Assembly: GCA_038230515.1 (NCBI GenBank)
Contig: JBBRND010000016.1
Span: forward strand, 1-64,000
Length of the DNA stretch: 64,000 bases
Reading direction: 5' to 3'
DNA from: JAPLDB01 sp038230515
Lineage (GTDB): Bacteria; Bacteroidota; Bacteroidia; AKYH767-A; 2013-40CM-41-45
In this document: in pieces, positions 41,848 through 50,685 of the stretch
Layout of the letters: the number at the start of each line of letters is the position of its first letter
How positions within the stretch are numbered: position 1 is the first letter of the stretch
Position numbers and translations under genes: made by a program
Notes under the pieces: model-generated
Told to the model about the DNA's origin: nothing
The model's input: only the letters and a program-made list of their open reading frames with translations
Databases searched by the model: none

Positions 41848-42765
41848 ATGGAAAATCGAGACACCAACAGGATTAACATGATCAACACTACGATTGGTTA
41901 TGCTGATGACAACACTGCTGCTACAAGCGGGATTTCTCAATTTGCAATTGTGCTTGCTGCGGTGAAAGCGAAAATGGTTTTGATTAACAATGCTAACATT
42001 TTAGCAGGTGGGGCTACCAGCGGAGTTACGCTTGACACCAAGGCATTGCGTGCTGCAATGGAAGGGTTGACAATGAAGTGTGCACATGGGACTTTGGCGT
42101 ATGCAAATTCTACGAGTAACAATACGCTAAAGGCGCTTGTTGCTGTGACTGAGAGTGGATTGAAGAGTGAGAAGAAAGAGGATGTGGATGATGTGTGTGA
42201 ACGGGTGAAGAATGCTTGCAATGCTAACATTGCCGGTGCTACTCCTTTTGGCGTTACTGCTACTGATGTGACTGATCTTGCTACAGCGATTGGTTTGTAC
42301 AGAACTGCTACGCAGAATCCGCGGAATGCAATTATTTCAAAGAGCCAGGCGAATACGAATGCAGGTAAAATGATTGGCGAAGTGATTAATGATTTGCTGC
42401 GCGGACAAATGGATGCGATGGCTGATACTTTAAAAATTTCTAACAAAGATTTCTGGAGCGGCTGGCAACAGGCGAGGGAGATTATTGACTTGGGTTCTAC
42501 TACTGCAAAACTGCGCGGTACTGTGCTTGATGAAATGGATGTGCCTATCAGTAATGTTAAAGTGACTTTGTTTAAAACAGCTACTTCTACTTTGGTGAAG
42601 CAGGGTATTACTGACGGTAAAGGAAAATTTAATATTGCTGATTTACCTGTAGGCAGCGATGATTTGAAATGGGAGATTGCAGGTTATAATACGATTGACG
42701 AATTGAATGTGAAGGTGAGTGCGGGAAAGGAGTTGAAGAGGAAGATTGTGATGAAGAAGGTTTGA
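41848..42765 (+). CDS. Unassigned cytosolic protein, helical N-domain plus CarboxypepD_reg-like C-domain (array 4 neighbour)
   Basis: I do not recognise an assigned function. The 305-residue product has no signal peptide. The first about 205 residues are helical and Ala/Asn/Thr-rich (FAIVLAAVKAKMVLINNANI, TDLATAIGLYRTATQNPRNA). The last about 85 form a carboxypeptidase-regulatory-like sandwich (LRGTVLDEMDVPISNVKVTL to VSAGKELKRKIVMKKV). Such sandwiches are usually exported, so a cytosolic version is odd. Array 4 and a leader motif (AAACAATTTAAAA) also found before the 11263-11943 gene lie upstream. A strong terminator follows. Helical half, sandwich half and upstream array are shared with that gene. 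Confidence 0.75.
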   Translation: MENRDTNRINMINTTIGYADDNTAATSGISQFAIVLAAVKAKMVLINNANILAGGATSGVTLDTKALRAAMEGLTMKCAHGTLAYANSTSNNTLKALVAVTESGLKSEKKEDVDDVCERVKNACNANIAGATPFGVTATDVTDLATAIGLYRTATQNPRNAIISKSQANTNAGKMIGEVINDLLRGQMDAMADTLKISNKDFWSGWQQAREIIDLGSTTAKLRGTVLDEMDVPISNVKVTLFKTATSTLVKQGITDGKGKFNIADLPVGSDDLKWEIAGYNTIDELNVKVSAGKELKRKIVMKKV

Positions 42766-42791
42766 TGTGATCAACGAATAATTGAAGAAAG

Positions 42792-42821
42792 CCCTGCGAA
42801 TTTTTTCGCGGGGTTTTTTTT
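42792..42821 (+). terminator. Terminator of the array-4 neighbour gene
   Basis: CCCTGCGAA (42792-42800) pairs with TTCGCGGGG (42805-42813) around a TTTT loop, with one T-G mismatch-type pair, and eight T residues follow. It lies 26 bp after the stop at 42765. Confidence 0.88.
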
Positions 42822-43669
42822 GTGGGATGTTACGAATTTTCTTTGTGTGGTTCTTTGTGTGTTCTTTTATTCATTTTCTAATTTTTTTAAAATTATATTC
42901 ATGAATGCTTACGCATTTGTCTTGAAACAAAAGAACCAAAAGTTCAAGGCGGTGCAGTAAAAGCTAAATTTTTTTACTCCATCCTAAAAGAAAATAGTTA
43001 GTTAATGTTCACCCTGATTTGATTTACTTGTTGCGGATTGGAGTGTGTGATTTTATTTAAGTTTTTAGCACCATTTTCTTTTTTAACGGATTACGTTAAA
43101 AAATTTCTTAACGCTTTTTCTGCAAGGCCGGGTTAAGAAGGATACTCAGCGGGTGCTGTGCGACCTACAGGGTGGTGGGTTCATAAAATACTGGAGAGGG
43201 AAAAGATGAAAGAAATTTTGGAAAAGAGTACGAATACCTGACAGGAGAAAAAACTACCTGTCAGGATTTGGGCTCAAAAATCCCTACCTTTCAGGAGTTG
43301 GATTCATGACTTGGTTTGTTGAAGTTATTTACACCTAGCAGGTGCTTCGCGACCTGCCGGGTAGTGGGTGCACAAACATATTTGGCTGCTTGAAATGTTG
43401 CGATGAAAAGAGAAAGAAGTAACATAGCCCTGACCGAAAGGAAAAGCCCGGGCAAAAAAGTACTGACATAGAAGTGAGGGATGCCGAAACGAGTTCGGCA
43501 TGACAAGACAGGGTGAGGCGCGGCTTTGGAATGAGGGCAGGTAAGGTGGAAATTAAAAGCGAGAATGGTTCGCTCCAAAAAAAAATAGTTCCTACTTCGC
43601 ACGCTGTCGCTGAAGCTTTAGCGTAGGCGCCTAAAGCTTCGTAGGACAAGTCCTAAAAAAAATTCTGCT
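42822..43669. repeat. Palindrome-rich non-coding spacer (REP-like elements)
   Basis: I see no gene in these 848 bp. Elements include two similar 44-45-bp copies at 43147-43190 and 43336-43380 (shared GGTGC, GCGACCT, GGGT, GTGGGT). A hairpin at 43237-43265 also occurs at 211-237. ATGCCGAA/TTCGGCAT (43481-43501) has a 5-nt loop. GAAGCTTTAG/CTAAAGCTTC (43612-43640) is perfect with a 9-nt loop. The minus-strand open stretches are repeat composition. Confidence 0.8.
43237..43265 (+). repeat. REP-like inverted repeat, copy 2
   Basis: CCTGACAGG (43237-43245) and CCTGTCAGG (43257-43265) form a perfect 9-bp stem with an 11-nt loop. The minus-strand sequence at 211-237 is nearly the same. A related shorter copy, CCTTTCAGGAG, follows 30 bp later. 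Confidence 0.65.
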
Positions 43670-45016
43670 TTAAATGTGTTTTCTGTTTGATGTGCTCTTG
43701 CCAACAGGTTTTGCTTTTGTTTTTCCTTTTTGCTTTTTGTCGCCAAAGTCATCGTAGAGCAAATATCTTTTTCGCTTGAGCATGAAGTCGGTGATGTCTT
43801 GCTGCCAGGATTTTCTGATGTCGTCTTCGCTCATTCCTTTCTGAATCTGTTCGCGGAGCTTTGAGGTGCCGGCAAGTTTATCGAAGAAGGGTGTGAAGAA
43901 TTTTGTTTTGTCAGGATAGGACTGGTACATCTTGATGAGCCATTGCAGATTTAATTGCTTCGGAAGATTTGTAGTGTCATCAACGGTGTGTGCGAGATCC
44001 CATCCATTGCAGAGGGTATCTTTATACATGGGGTTTGAAGCGGCTTCGTTGGGTTGGGGAGTAAATGTTATGTCTCCGTCTTTTAATTTCGGGTAGCCGA
44101 CTTGCTGAAACGGCCGATCGGTACCGCGGCCTACACTCACCTTTGTACCTTCGAAAAAACAAAGTGACGGATAGAGATAAACTGCTTTCATGTCAGAAAG
44201 ATTCGGTGAAGGATTTACGGGAAGATTGTACAGCCGGTTATGATCGTAGTTTTTCATTTTTACAATACGCAGGCGGCACGGACCGCCTTTGATCCATCCT
44301 TCGATGTTCATCATTTGTGCGAGTTCGCCCATCGTCATTCCGTACACTACGGGAATGGGATCCATACCTACAAAAGATTTTTGTTTTGATTCGAGGATGG
44401 GACCGTCAACATAAAATCCGTTCGGGTTCGGTCGGTCGAGCACGATTAAAAACTTTTCGTTATCGGCACATGCTTCCATTACATTGTGCAGTGTGCTGAT
44501 GTAAGTATAAAAACGTGCGCCTACATCCTGTATGTCGAAGAGGACAGCGTCAATATCTTTCATTTCTTTCTTTGACGGCTTATCATGATCACCGTAGAGA
44601 GAAATGATTGGGATGTTTGATTTGAAATCGGACGAGTTGGTTACCTTCTCTCCTGCTCCTGCTATGCCTGCAATGCCGTGTTCAGGTGTGAAGATGGCGA
44701 CTACATTTATTTTCAGTTTGAGTAGTGTATCTACTAATCTTGAATTACCAACCATGGAGGTTTGGTTCATGACTACGGCAACTTTTTTTCCTTTCAGGAA
44801 AGTGGTGTACGCTTTTACCTGGTCGGCACCGGTCATGAATTTTTTTATTTTCACAATGCCTGTATCGGGCATTGATAATGCGGTGGTATCGAAGCCGGCT
44901 TTTAAAACAGTGTCAGAAACTAATGCTGCTGCATCGGGTGCAGAAGTTGGTTGTTGAGAAAAACCATCGATGGCGAAAAGAAAAAACACGACAAGCCAAG
45001 CAAGAAGAACCTTCAT
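43670..45016 (-). CDS. namZ: Exo-beta-N-acetylmuramidase NamZ (DUF1343)
   Basis: This is an exported protein of about 448 residues with a signal peptide (MKVLLAWLVVFFLFAIDGFSQ). The DUF1343 body contains TPEHGIAGIAGAGEKV, AVLFDIQDVGARFYTYISTL, FLIVLDRPNPNGFYVDGP and the GTKVSVGRGTDRPF segment. Proteins of this family (YbbC/NamZ) remove terminal N-acetylmuramic acid from peptidoglycan fragments. I start it at ATG 45016, where the signal peptide begins; the upstream ATG at 45106 gives an unlikely basic extension. It is divergent from the permease gene. The C-terminus is Lys-rich (KQKGKTKAKPVGKSTS). Confidence 0.88.
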   Translation of the reverse strand: MKVLLAWLVVFFLFAIDGFSQQPTSAPDAAALVSDTVLKAGFDTTALSMPDTGIVKIKKFMTGADQVKAYTTFLKGKKVAVVMNQTSMVGNSRLVDTLLKLKINVVAIFTPEHGIAGIAGAGEKVTNSSDFKSNIPIISLYGDHDKPSKKEMKDIDAVLFDIQDVGARFYTYISTLHNVMEACADNEKFLIVLDRPNPNGFYVDGPILESKQKSFVGMDPIPVVYGMTMGELAQMMNIEGWIKGGPCRLRIVKMKNYDHNRLYNLPVNPSPNLSDMKAVYLYPSLCFFEGTKVSVGRGTDRPFQQVGYPKLKDGDITFTPQPNEAASNPMYKDTLCNGWDLAHTVDDTTNLPKQLNLQWLIKMYQSYPDKTKFFTPFFDKLAGTSKLREQIQKGMSEDDIRKSWQQDITDFMLKRKRYLLYDDFGDKKQKGKTKAKPVGKSTSNRKHI

Positions 45017-45150
45017 AATTGCTTTTACTAAATAAGAGTTGATTAGTTTTTTAAATATCACGGGCAGGGAATGAAATATTTTTCGCAGGTTTGCTCGCAG
45101 GTGCAACCTTAACGGGCGGCAATCTCCAAAAAAAACAAACGCCAGTCAAA

Positions 45151-46374
45151 TTGAATTTCGAATTATTCATAGCGCGGAAGATTACTTCCTCTAAAGCAAG
45201 CTCCTCTTCTATTTCGAAGCCGATTGTACGCATTGCTGTCGCTGGGGTTGCGGTGGGTTTTTCGGTAATGATTGTTGCTATTGCTATTGTGACGGGTTTC
45301 AAAAAAGAAATCCGTGAGAAGGTTATTGGCTTTGGGGCGCACATTCAGGTCAGCAATTACGATGAGAATAATTCGTACGAAACAAAACCTGTTTTAAAGA
45401 GTGATTCATTCGCGGCAAAGCTTGCTTCAATAAAGGGAGTGAAACATATTCAGGAGTTCGGAACGAAGGCGGGGATTATAAAAACTCAAACTGCGATTGA
45501 AGGTGTGGTGGTAAAGGGTGTAGGGAAAGATTATGACTGGAATTATTTTCAGAAACGGCTGGTGGAGGGAAAAGTTTTTTCAGTTAGCGATACGGGCAAA
45601 ACAAACGAGGTGCTGATTTCAAAATTGACCGCAACACGATTGAAGTTGAAAGTGAACGATGATCTAATTACTTATTTTATTCAGCAGCCACCGAGGGCGA
45701 GGCGTTTTCACATCTCAGGAATTTATGAAACAGGGCTGGAAGAGTTTGACAGTAAATATATTTTCTGCGACATCGGACACATTCGGCAACTGAATGACTG
45801 GAAGGAAAACCAAACGGGAGGTTATGAAGTTTCGGTTTCTGATTTTGATAACCTTGACAAGGTGGGTGAAAAAATTTATGCGGCCACTCCTTCCGATCTC
45901 AACTCGCGCACGATAAAAGAAATTTACCCGCAGATTTTTGACTGGCTTGGATTGCAGGATGTAAACGGAGTCATCATCATTACACTGATGCTGATTGTAT
46001 CGGTAATGAATATGATTTCTGCTTTGCTTATTATTATTCTTGAGCGGGTGCAGATGATCGGTACATTGAAATCATTGGGTGCCTACAACTTCAGCGTGCG
46101 GAAAATATTCCTGTATGTTGCAGCATTTTTAATCGGCAGAGGATTGCTAATCGGAAACCTTATTGGTATCGGGCTTTGCCTGCTGCAATATTTCACGCAC
46201 ATTATTCATCTTGATCAGCAATCGTATTACATCTCATTCGTACCCATTCATCTTTCTCTTCAAAATATTTTGTTGCTAAACGGAGGTACTTTATTGGTGT
46301 GTGTGCTGATGATGATACTGCCAACAATTATTATTACTAAAATAACTCCGCTGCAGGCGCTGAGATTCAGTTGA
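45151..46374 (+). CDS. FtsX-like (LolC/E-type) ABC transporter permease
   Basis: This inner-membrane protein has an N-terminal TM helix (IVRIAVAGVAVGFSVMIVAIAIVTGF), a large periplasmic domain (MacB_PCD-like, about 60-250) and three more TM helices within the last about 150 residues (VIIITLMLIVSVMNMISALL, IFLYVAAFLIGRGLLIGNLI, ILLLNGGTLLVCVLMMILP). It matches the LolC/E family that releases lipoproteins from the inner membrane. No ATG fits. TTG at 45151 (LNFELFIARKI) matches the typical family start; TTG at 45091 gives an extra 20 residues. No LolD ATPase is adjacent. Confidence 0.87.
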   Translation: MNFELFIARKITSSKASSSSISKPIVRIAVAGVAVGFSVMIVAIAIVTGFKKEIREKVIGFGAHIQVSNYDENNSYETKPVLKSDSFAAKLASIKGVKHIQEFGTKAGIIKTQTAIEGVVVKGVGKDYDWNYFQKRLVEGKVFSVSDTGKTNEVLISKLTATRLKLKVNDDLITYFIQQPPRARRFHISGIYETGLEEFDSKYIFCDIGHIRQLNDWKENQTGGYEVSVSDFDNLDKVGEKIYAATPSDLNSRTIKEIYPQIFDWLGLQDVNGVIIITLMLIVSVMNMISALLIIILERVQMIGTLKSLGAYNFSVRKIFLYVAAFLIGRGLLIGNLIGIGLCLLQYFTHIIHLDQQSYYISFVPIHLSLQNILLLNGGTLLVCVLMMILPTIIITKITPLQALRFS

Positions 46375-46402
46375 TTTTGTATTTTTACAAAAACAAATTA
46401 CA

Positions 46403-46612
46403 ATGAATACGGAAATTATTTTTCTGATTGAAGAATCTCCTGAAGGTGGATATTCTGCAAAGTCCTTAGGAGAAGATATTTTTACAGAAGCTGAAACTCT
46501 TGATGAACTCAAGTTTATGATCAGGGATGCTGTAAAGTGTCATTTTGAAAATGGAAATACTCCTAAAATGATTCGTCTTCATTTTGTAAAAGAAGAAGTA
46601 ATTGCTTTATGA
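46403..46612 (+). CDS. hicB: HicB-like antitoxin
   Basis: This 69-residue protein has the HicB partial RNase-H-like fold (IIFLIEESPEGGYSAKSLGE, then IFTEAETLDELKFMIRDAVKCHF). It is the short antitoxin form without an added DNA-binding domain. Its stop overlaps the ATG of the HicA gene (ATGA, 46609-46612), which is the normal hicB-hicA order for this variant and shows translational coupling. The toxin is broken by a stop codon, so the antitoxin may survive as an orphan. Confidence 0.82.
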   Translation: MNTEIIFLIEESPEGGYSAKSLGEDIFTEAETLDELKFMIRDAVKCHFENGNTPKMIRLHFVKEEVIAL

Positions 46613-46851
46613 AAATTCCACGGGATATTTAAGCAGGTGATTTAGTAAAACGGCTGAATGTTTTTGAATACGAAGTTACCCGGCAATCAGGAAGTCACAT
46701 GCGACTTACAACTAAATTAAATGGCGAACATCATTTGACAATACCTGATCATAAAGCAATAAAGATTGGAACGCTGTCATCAATCTTAAACTCAATTTCT
46801 ACTCATTTTCAACTTTCAAAAGAAGAAGTGGCTGAAAAACTTTTTTCCTGA
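46609..46851 (+). pseudogene. hicA: HicA mRNA interferase toxin, nonsense-disrupted
   Basis: The 80-codon frame starts MKIPRDI and then hits TAA at codon 8 (46630-46632). The frame continues AGDLVKRLNVFEYEVTRQSG and then SHMRLTTKLNGEHHLTIPDH, a clear HicA/YcfA signature with the catalytic His segment (GSH) and GEHH. It ends at a normal position. A single base change (TCA to TAA) would explain the stop. No in-frame ATG restores the fold, so the toxin is probably not made, unless by readthrough. Confidence 0.85.
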
Positions 46852-46927
46852 TTTGATTTTTCCCGTCATCAATCTCGAAGCAGTTAATAAATTTGCCAAC
46901 CATTTTTAACCGTAAACAAAAATCTCC

Positions 46928-48313
46928 ATGTCATCACCAAAAAATAAAAAAACCTGCGACAACATACTCGAAGCAATCGGGAATACACCGATGGTTCGCC
47001 TCAATAAAGTAGTTGACGGAATCAAAGCCACTGTCTACGCAAAAGTGGAAACCTTTAATCCCGGCAACTCCATCAAAGACCGCATGGCGTTGAAGATGGT
47101 TGAAGATGCAGAGAAAGCGGGGCTTTTGAAACCCGGAGGAACTATCATTGAAGGAACTTCGGGCAATACAGGAATGGGTCTTGCGATTGCTGCAATCATC
47201 AAAGGATACAAATGTATTTTCACTACAACGGATAAGCAGAGCAAAGAAAAAGCAGATGCGCTGAGAGCATTTGGTGCAGATGTAATTATTTGTCCAACGA
47301 ATGTTGATCCTGAAGATCCCCGCTCCTACTACTCGGTTTCATCGCGGCTTGTAAAAGAAGTTCCGAATTCGTGGAAGGCAAATCAATATGACAATCTTTC
47401 AAATCGCCAGGCGCATTACGAACAAACAGGTCCTGAGATTTGGGATCAGACGGATGGCAAGATTACTCATCTGCTTGTTGGTGCGGGAACTGGCGGAACG
47501 ATTATCGGAACCGGAAAATTTCTGAAAGAAAAAAATCCGAACATCAAGATATGGGGAATAGACACGTACGGTTCTGTGTTGAAAAAAGTACATGAAACCG
47601 GAGTGATTGATCGTAATGAAATCTATCCTTATGTGACTGAAGGAATCGGGGAAGATTTTGTTCCTCAGAATTATGACTTCTCGGTAATTGATCATTTCGA
47701 AAAAGTGACTGATAAAGATGCTGCTGTGATGACGCGCGAGATTTGTCGGAAGGAAGGAATATGGGTGGGCAACTCAGCCGGCTCTGCCATTGCAGGTTTA
47801 CTCCAAATGAAAGATAAACTGAAACCGACCGATGTGGTGGTTGTTATTTTTCATGATCACGGTTCGCGTTACCTCGCTAAAATGTTTAACGATGAGTGGA
47901 TGCTGAAGATGGGCTACCTTGACAGGCAGGGAATGACTGCTGCCGATATTGTTTCATCAAGAAAAAATATTCAGATGATGACGATTGAAAAAACGCAACC
48001 CATCAGCGATGCATTGAAACTAATCAGCGAAAATAATTTTTCTCAACTTCCTGTTACATCAGGTGATCGAATTGTAGGATCACTCTCTGAAAATTTAGTT
48101 TTCAATCATCTCCTGAAAAATCCCGAATCGAAAAAAGATTCGGTGGAAACAATCATGCAGGAAGCAATTCCTTTTATTGACATCACTACTCCACTCTCTG
48201 AACTTGCAAAAATGATTTCAGGAGACCGCACTGCGGTTCTTGTAAAAGACTTTAAAGCGAATCAGAATTTTATTATCACCAAGAGTGATATTGTGGAAGC
48301 GCTGGCGAGATAA
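46928..48313 (+). CDS. Cystathionine beta-synthase-like PLP enzyme with CBS pair
   Basis: This 461-residue enzyme has the fold type II PLP domain (K50 in FNPGNSIKDRMA; EGTSGNTGMGLAIA phosphate loop; GAGTGGTIIGTG). A C-terminal pair of CBS domains follows (about 345-460). This matches cystathionine beta-synthase, which condenses serine and homocysteine, and the CBS pair may bind a regulatory nucleotide or AdoMet. A cysteine synthase with CBS domains is an alternative. The ATG at 46928 follows hicA by 76 bp with an A-rich leader. Confidence 0.88.
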   Translation: MSSPKNKKTCDNILEAIGNTPMVRLNKVVDGIKATVYAKVETFNPGNSIKDRMALKMVEDAEKAGLLKPGGTIIEGTSGNTGMGLAIAAIIKGYKCIFTTTDKQSKEKADALRAFGADVIICPTNVDPEDPRSYYSVSSRLVKEVPNSWKANQYDNLSNRQAHYEQTGPEIWDQTDGKITHLLVGAGTGGTIIGTGKFLKEKNPNIKIWGIDTYGSVLKKVHETGVIDRNEIYPYVTEGIGEDFVPQNYDFSVIDHFEKVTDKDAAVMTREICRKEGIWVGNSAGSAIAGLLQMKDKLKPTDVVVVIFHDHGSRYLAKMFNDEWMLKMGYLDRQGMTAADIVSSRKNIQMMTIEKTQPISDALKLISENNFSQLPVTSGDRIVGSLSENLVFNHLLKNPESKKDSVETIMQEAIPFIDITTPLSELAKMISGDRTAVLVKDFKANQNFIITKSDIVEALAR

Positions 48314-48517
48314 ATTGCAAAAAACATGCAGCTCATTTTGTATTACCCTCATTGATTGTCTTTTTGTTGCTTTAGTATTCTTGCTATTACTGATTTTTGC
48401 TGGAGAAAGCACTCTTGAGTAGCGAAATAAAGTTTTAAAAGAAAATTGTAAATAGGTTTGTTGTATTAGTAATAACCTTTAAGTTTGTCAGAATTCTCCT
48501 CCTAAAATCTGCAAGCA

Positions 48518-49384
48518 ATGATTAAAGGCAAACCATCCCATCCTTTCGAAACGATTGCACTAGCAGTGGCTTTCTCTCCACGTCTGGAAGCGTTGATTGC
48601 AGAAACCAAACGGCTCTCCGAAGTGTTCGCTGCGAAGACAATTTTCGTTCATGTAGGCAAACGAACTTCTGATAAAGAGCGCCATTTGTCAAACATTCTT
48701 AATCATTATGAATTTTCTGATGCCAACTCGCTAGTTGTTTGGCAAGATGGAAGCCCTGTTGATACGATTCTTACCGTGTGCAAACAGAACGTGGTTGATT
48801 TACTCATTATCGGGGCTGTGGAGAAAGAAAACATGTTGAAGTATTACATAGGTTCTGTATCGCGAGAGATAAGCCGCAGGGCAAAATGTTCTGTGTTAAT
48901 GCTGACTGAACCGAAATTAAATCCTGTTGCCTTTCAACGCATGGTTGTGAACGGGCATGACCATTCCAAATCTGTACACACAATTGAAACGGCCGTGTAT
49001 GTGGCGCGCAAGGAAAATCTTGATGAGATAACTGTTGTTGATGAAGTGGATATTCCAGCAGTGAGTATGAGCATTGCAGATGACAGCACGGAACCGGAAG
49101 CAGAACACATTAAAGAAGCCATGCTTGCTGATGAAGATTCAAAACTTGCTGAATTGATTTCGTCAATTGACCACAAAGGAGTAAATCTAAAAGCAAAAAC
49201 TTTTTCGGGGAGAAGAGGATTCACAATCGCGCAGCTCGCGCAGAGTGTGAGTGCTGATTTGCTTGTAGTTAACTCTCCCGATCATCATCTGAATATTTTT
49301 GACCGCATCTTTACTCACGACCTGGAGTATATGCTTGCCGATCTACCCTGCAATATGTTGATCGTACACTCCCGCGTTTTTTAA
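48518..49384 (+). CDS. Universal stress protein (two USP domains)
   Basis: This 288-residue cytosolic protein has two USP folds. The first domain begins HPFETIALAVAFSP and contains VVDLLIIGAVEKENMLKYYIGSVSREISRRAKCSVLML, the G-x2-G-x9-G-(S/T)-type nucleotide-binding motif. The second ends in ADLLVVNSPDHHLNIFDRIFTHDLEYMLADLPCNMLIV, more diverged. Its stop is 3 bp before the antiporter start, so the two form an operon. A role in regulating the antiporter under stress is inferred from the context. Confidence 0.85.
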   Translation: MIKGKPSHPFETIALAVAFSPRLEALIAETKRLSEVFAAKTIFVHVGKRTSDKERHLSNILNHYEFSDANSLVVWQDGSPVDTILTVCKQNVVDLLIIGAVEKENMLKYYIGSVSREISRRAKCSVLMLTEPKLNPVAFQRMVVNGHDHSKSVHTIETAVYVARKENLDEITVVDEVDIPAVSMSIADDSTEPEAEHIKEAMLADEDSKLAELISSIDHKGVNLKAKTFSGRRGFTIAQLAQSVSADLLVVNSPDHHLNIFDRIFTHDLEYMLADLPCNMLIVHSRVF

Positions 49385-49387
49385 TTT

Positions 49388-50629
49388 ATGCAATCTCTTT
49401 CTCATGCTGATGTTGTAGTGTTATTTGCTTCCATCAGCATCATGCTTATTGCATCGCGATTGTTTGCTGAACTGGGCAGAAAAATAAAGCTCCCCATCGT
49501 GATGGGAGAAATGATTCTAGGAATCATACTAGGTCCTTCCATTATTGGGCATTTCTTTCCCTCATTCTTTACTCACTTTTTTCCTGAAACAGGAAGTGCA
49601 GCTATTTCAATGAGTGCACTTATTCAGATTTCTGTGGTGATGCTGTTATTTGTTGCAGGCATGGAAGTGCAACTACCATTGGTATTGAAGCAAGGGAGGC
49701 TCGCCATCTATACGAGCATGACAAGTTTGGCAATTCCTTTCACTATCGGTTTCTGGATCGCATGGATAAAGCCGGAACTCTTTCAAGTGCAAGGAGAAGA
49801 ATCGCATCTTATCTTTTCGGTTTTCTTCGGCACTGCCATGGCCATTACTGCATTGCCTGTGATTGCAAGAATTCTGATGGACATGAATCTATACAAAACA
49901 AAACTAGGTATGCTGATTATGGCATCGGCCATGTTCAATGATTTAGTAGGGTGGATTATTTTTTCTATAGTGCTTGCTATGATGGATCATAGAGGGGTAG
50001 GAGCCGATCTTGGTTTGACGATTGTTTATGTAATTGCTTTCGGAATTTTTATGCTCACTATAGGAAGAAAGTTGTTGAGTAAATCGCTTCCATTTATTCA
50101 GACAAAGCTTTCCTGGCCAGGGGGTGTTCTTGCCATCTCGCTCGGGCTTTGTTTTATCTGCGCTGCCTTTACTGAAGCAATTGGTATCCATGCCATACTT
50201 GGGTCATTTATTATGGGCATTACGCTGGGTGATAGTGTACATCTGAACGAGCGCGCGCGCGAAATCATTCATCAGTTTGTAACGAACATTTTTGCTCCTT
50301 TGTTTTTTGTGAGCATCGGCTTGCACGTAAACTTTGTTGAACACTTTAACCTGCAACTTATCCTTATCGTCTTGGTGATTGCAAGCATCGGAAAAATTAT
50401 GGGTGCAGGTTTGGGATCGTACATGGGGGGACTTGATTTTAAGAATTCACTCGCTGTCGGTTTCGGAATGAATGCGCGGGGTGCGATGGAAATAATTCTG
50501 GGCACCATTGCGTTTAAGGCAGGTATAATCCAGGTTGATTTGTATGTGGCTCTTGTTATTATGGCATTGCTGACAAGTATTTCCAGCGCACCACTGATAA
50601 AATGGGCGATTAGCAATGAAACGTTTTAA
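49388..50629 (+). CDS. CPA2-type cation:proton antiporter
   Basis: This 413-residue inner-membrane protein has about 12 hydrophobic helices, with the KefB/NhaA-like CPA2 start (LFAELGRKIKLPIVMGEMILGIILGPSIIG). FFGTAMAITALPVIARIL is the discontinuous-helix region with MAxTALPVIAR, and the FNDLVGWIIF motif follows. It exchanges Na+ or K+ for protons. The C-terminal TrkA-N or RCK domain of full KefB is absent. It is paired with the USP gene and would serve pH or ion balance. Confidence 0.9.
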   Translation: MQSLSHADVVVLFASISIMLIASRLFAELGRKIKLPIVMGEMILGIILGPSIIGHFFPSFFTHFFPETGSAAISMSALIQISVVMLLFVAGMEVQLPLVLKQGRLAIYTSMTSLAIPFTIGFWIAWIKPELFQVQGEESHLIFSVFFGTAMAITALPVIARILMDMNLYKTKLGMLIMASAMFNDLVGWIIFSIVLAMMDHRGVGADLGLTIVYVIAFGIFMLTIGRKLLSKSLPFIQTKLSWPGGVLAISLGLCFICAAFTEAIGIHAILGSFIMGITLGDSVHLNERAREIIHQFVTNIFAPLFFVSIGLHVNFVEHFNLQLILIVLVIASIGKIMGAGLGSYMGGLDFKNSLAVGFGMNARGAMEIILGTIAFKAGIIQVDLYVALVIMALLTSISSAPLIKWAISNETF

Positions 50630-50685
50630 GATTTTCTTTTCATGCTTTTCAAATATTATATCCTCTTTTGCGTTATTACTGATCA

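Noticed and set aside
43291..43649. Two minus-strand frames in the 43-kb spacer
   Set aside because: They span palindromic repeat elements and differ in frame; composition matches repeats, not proteins.
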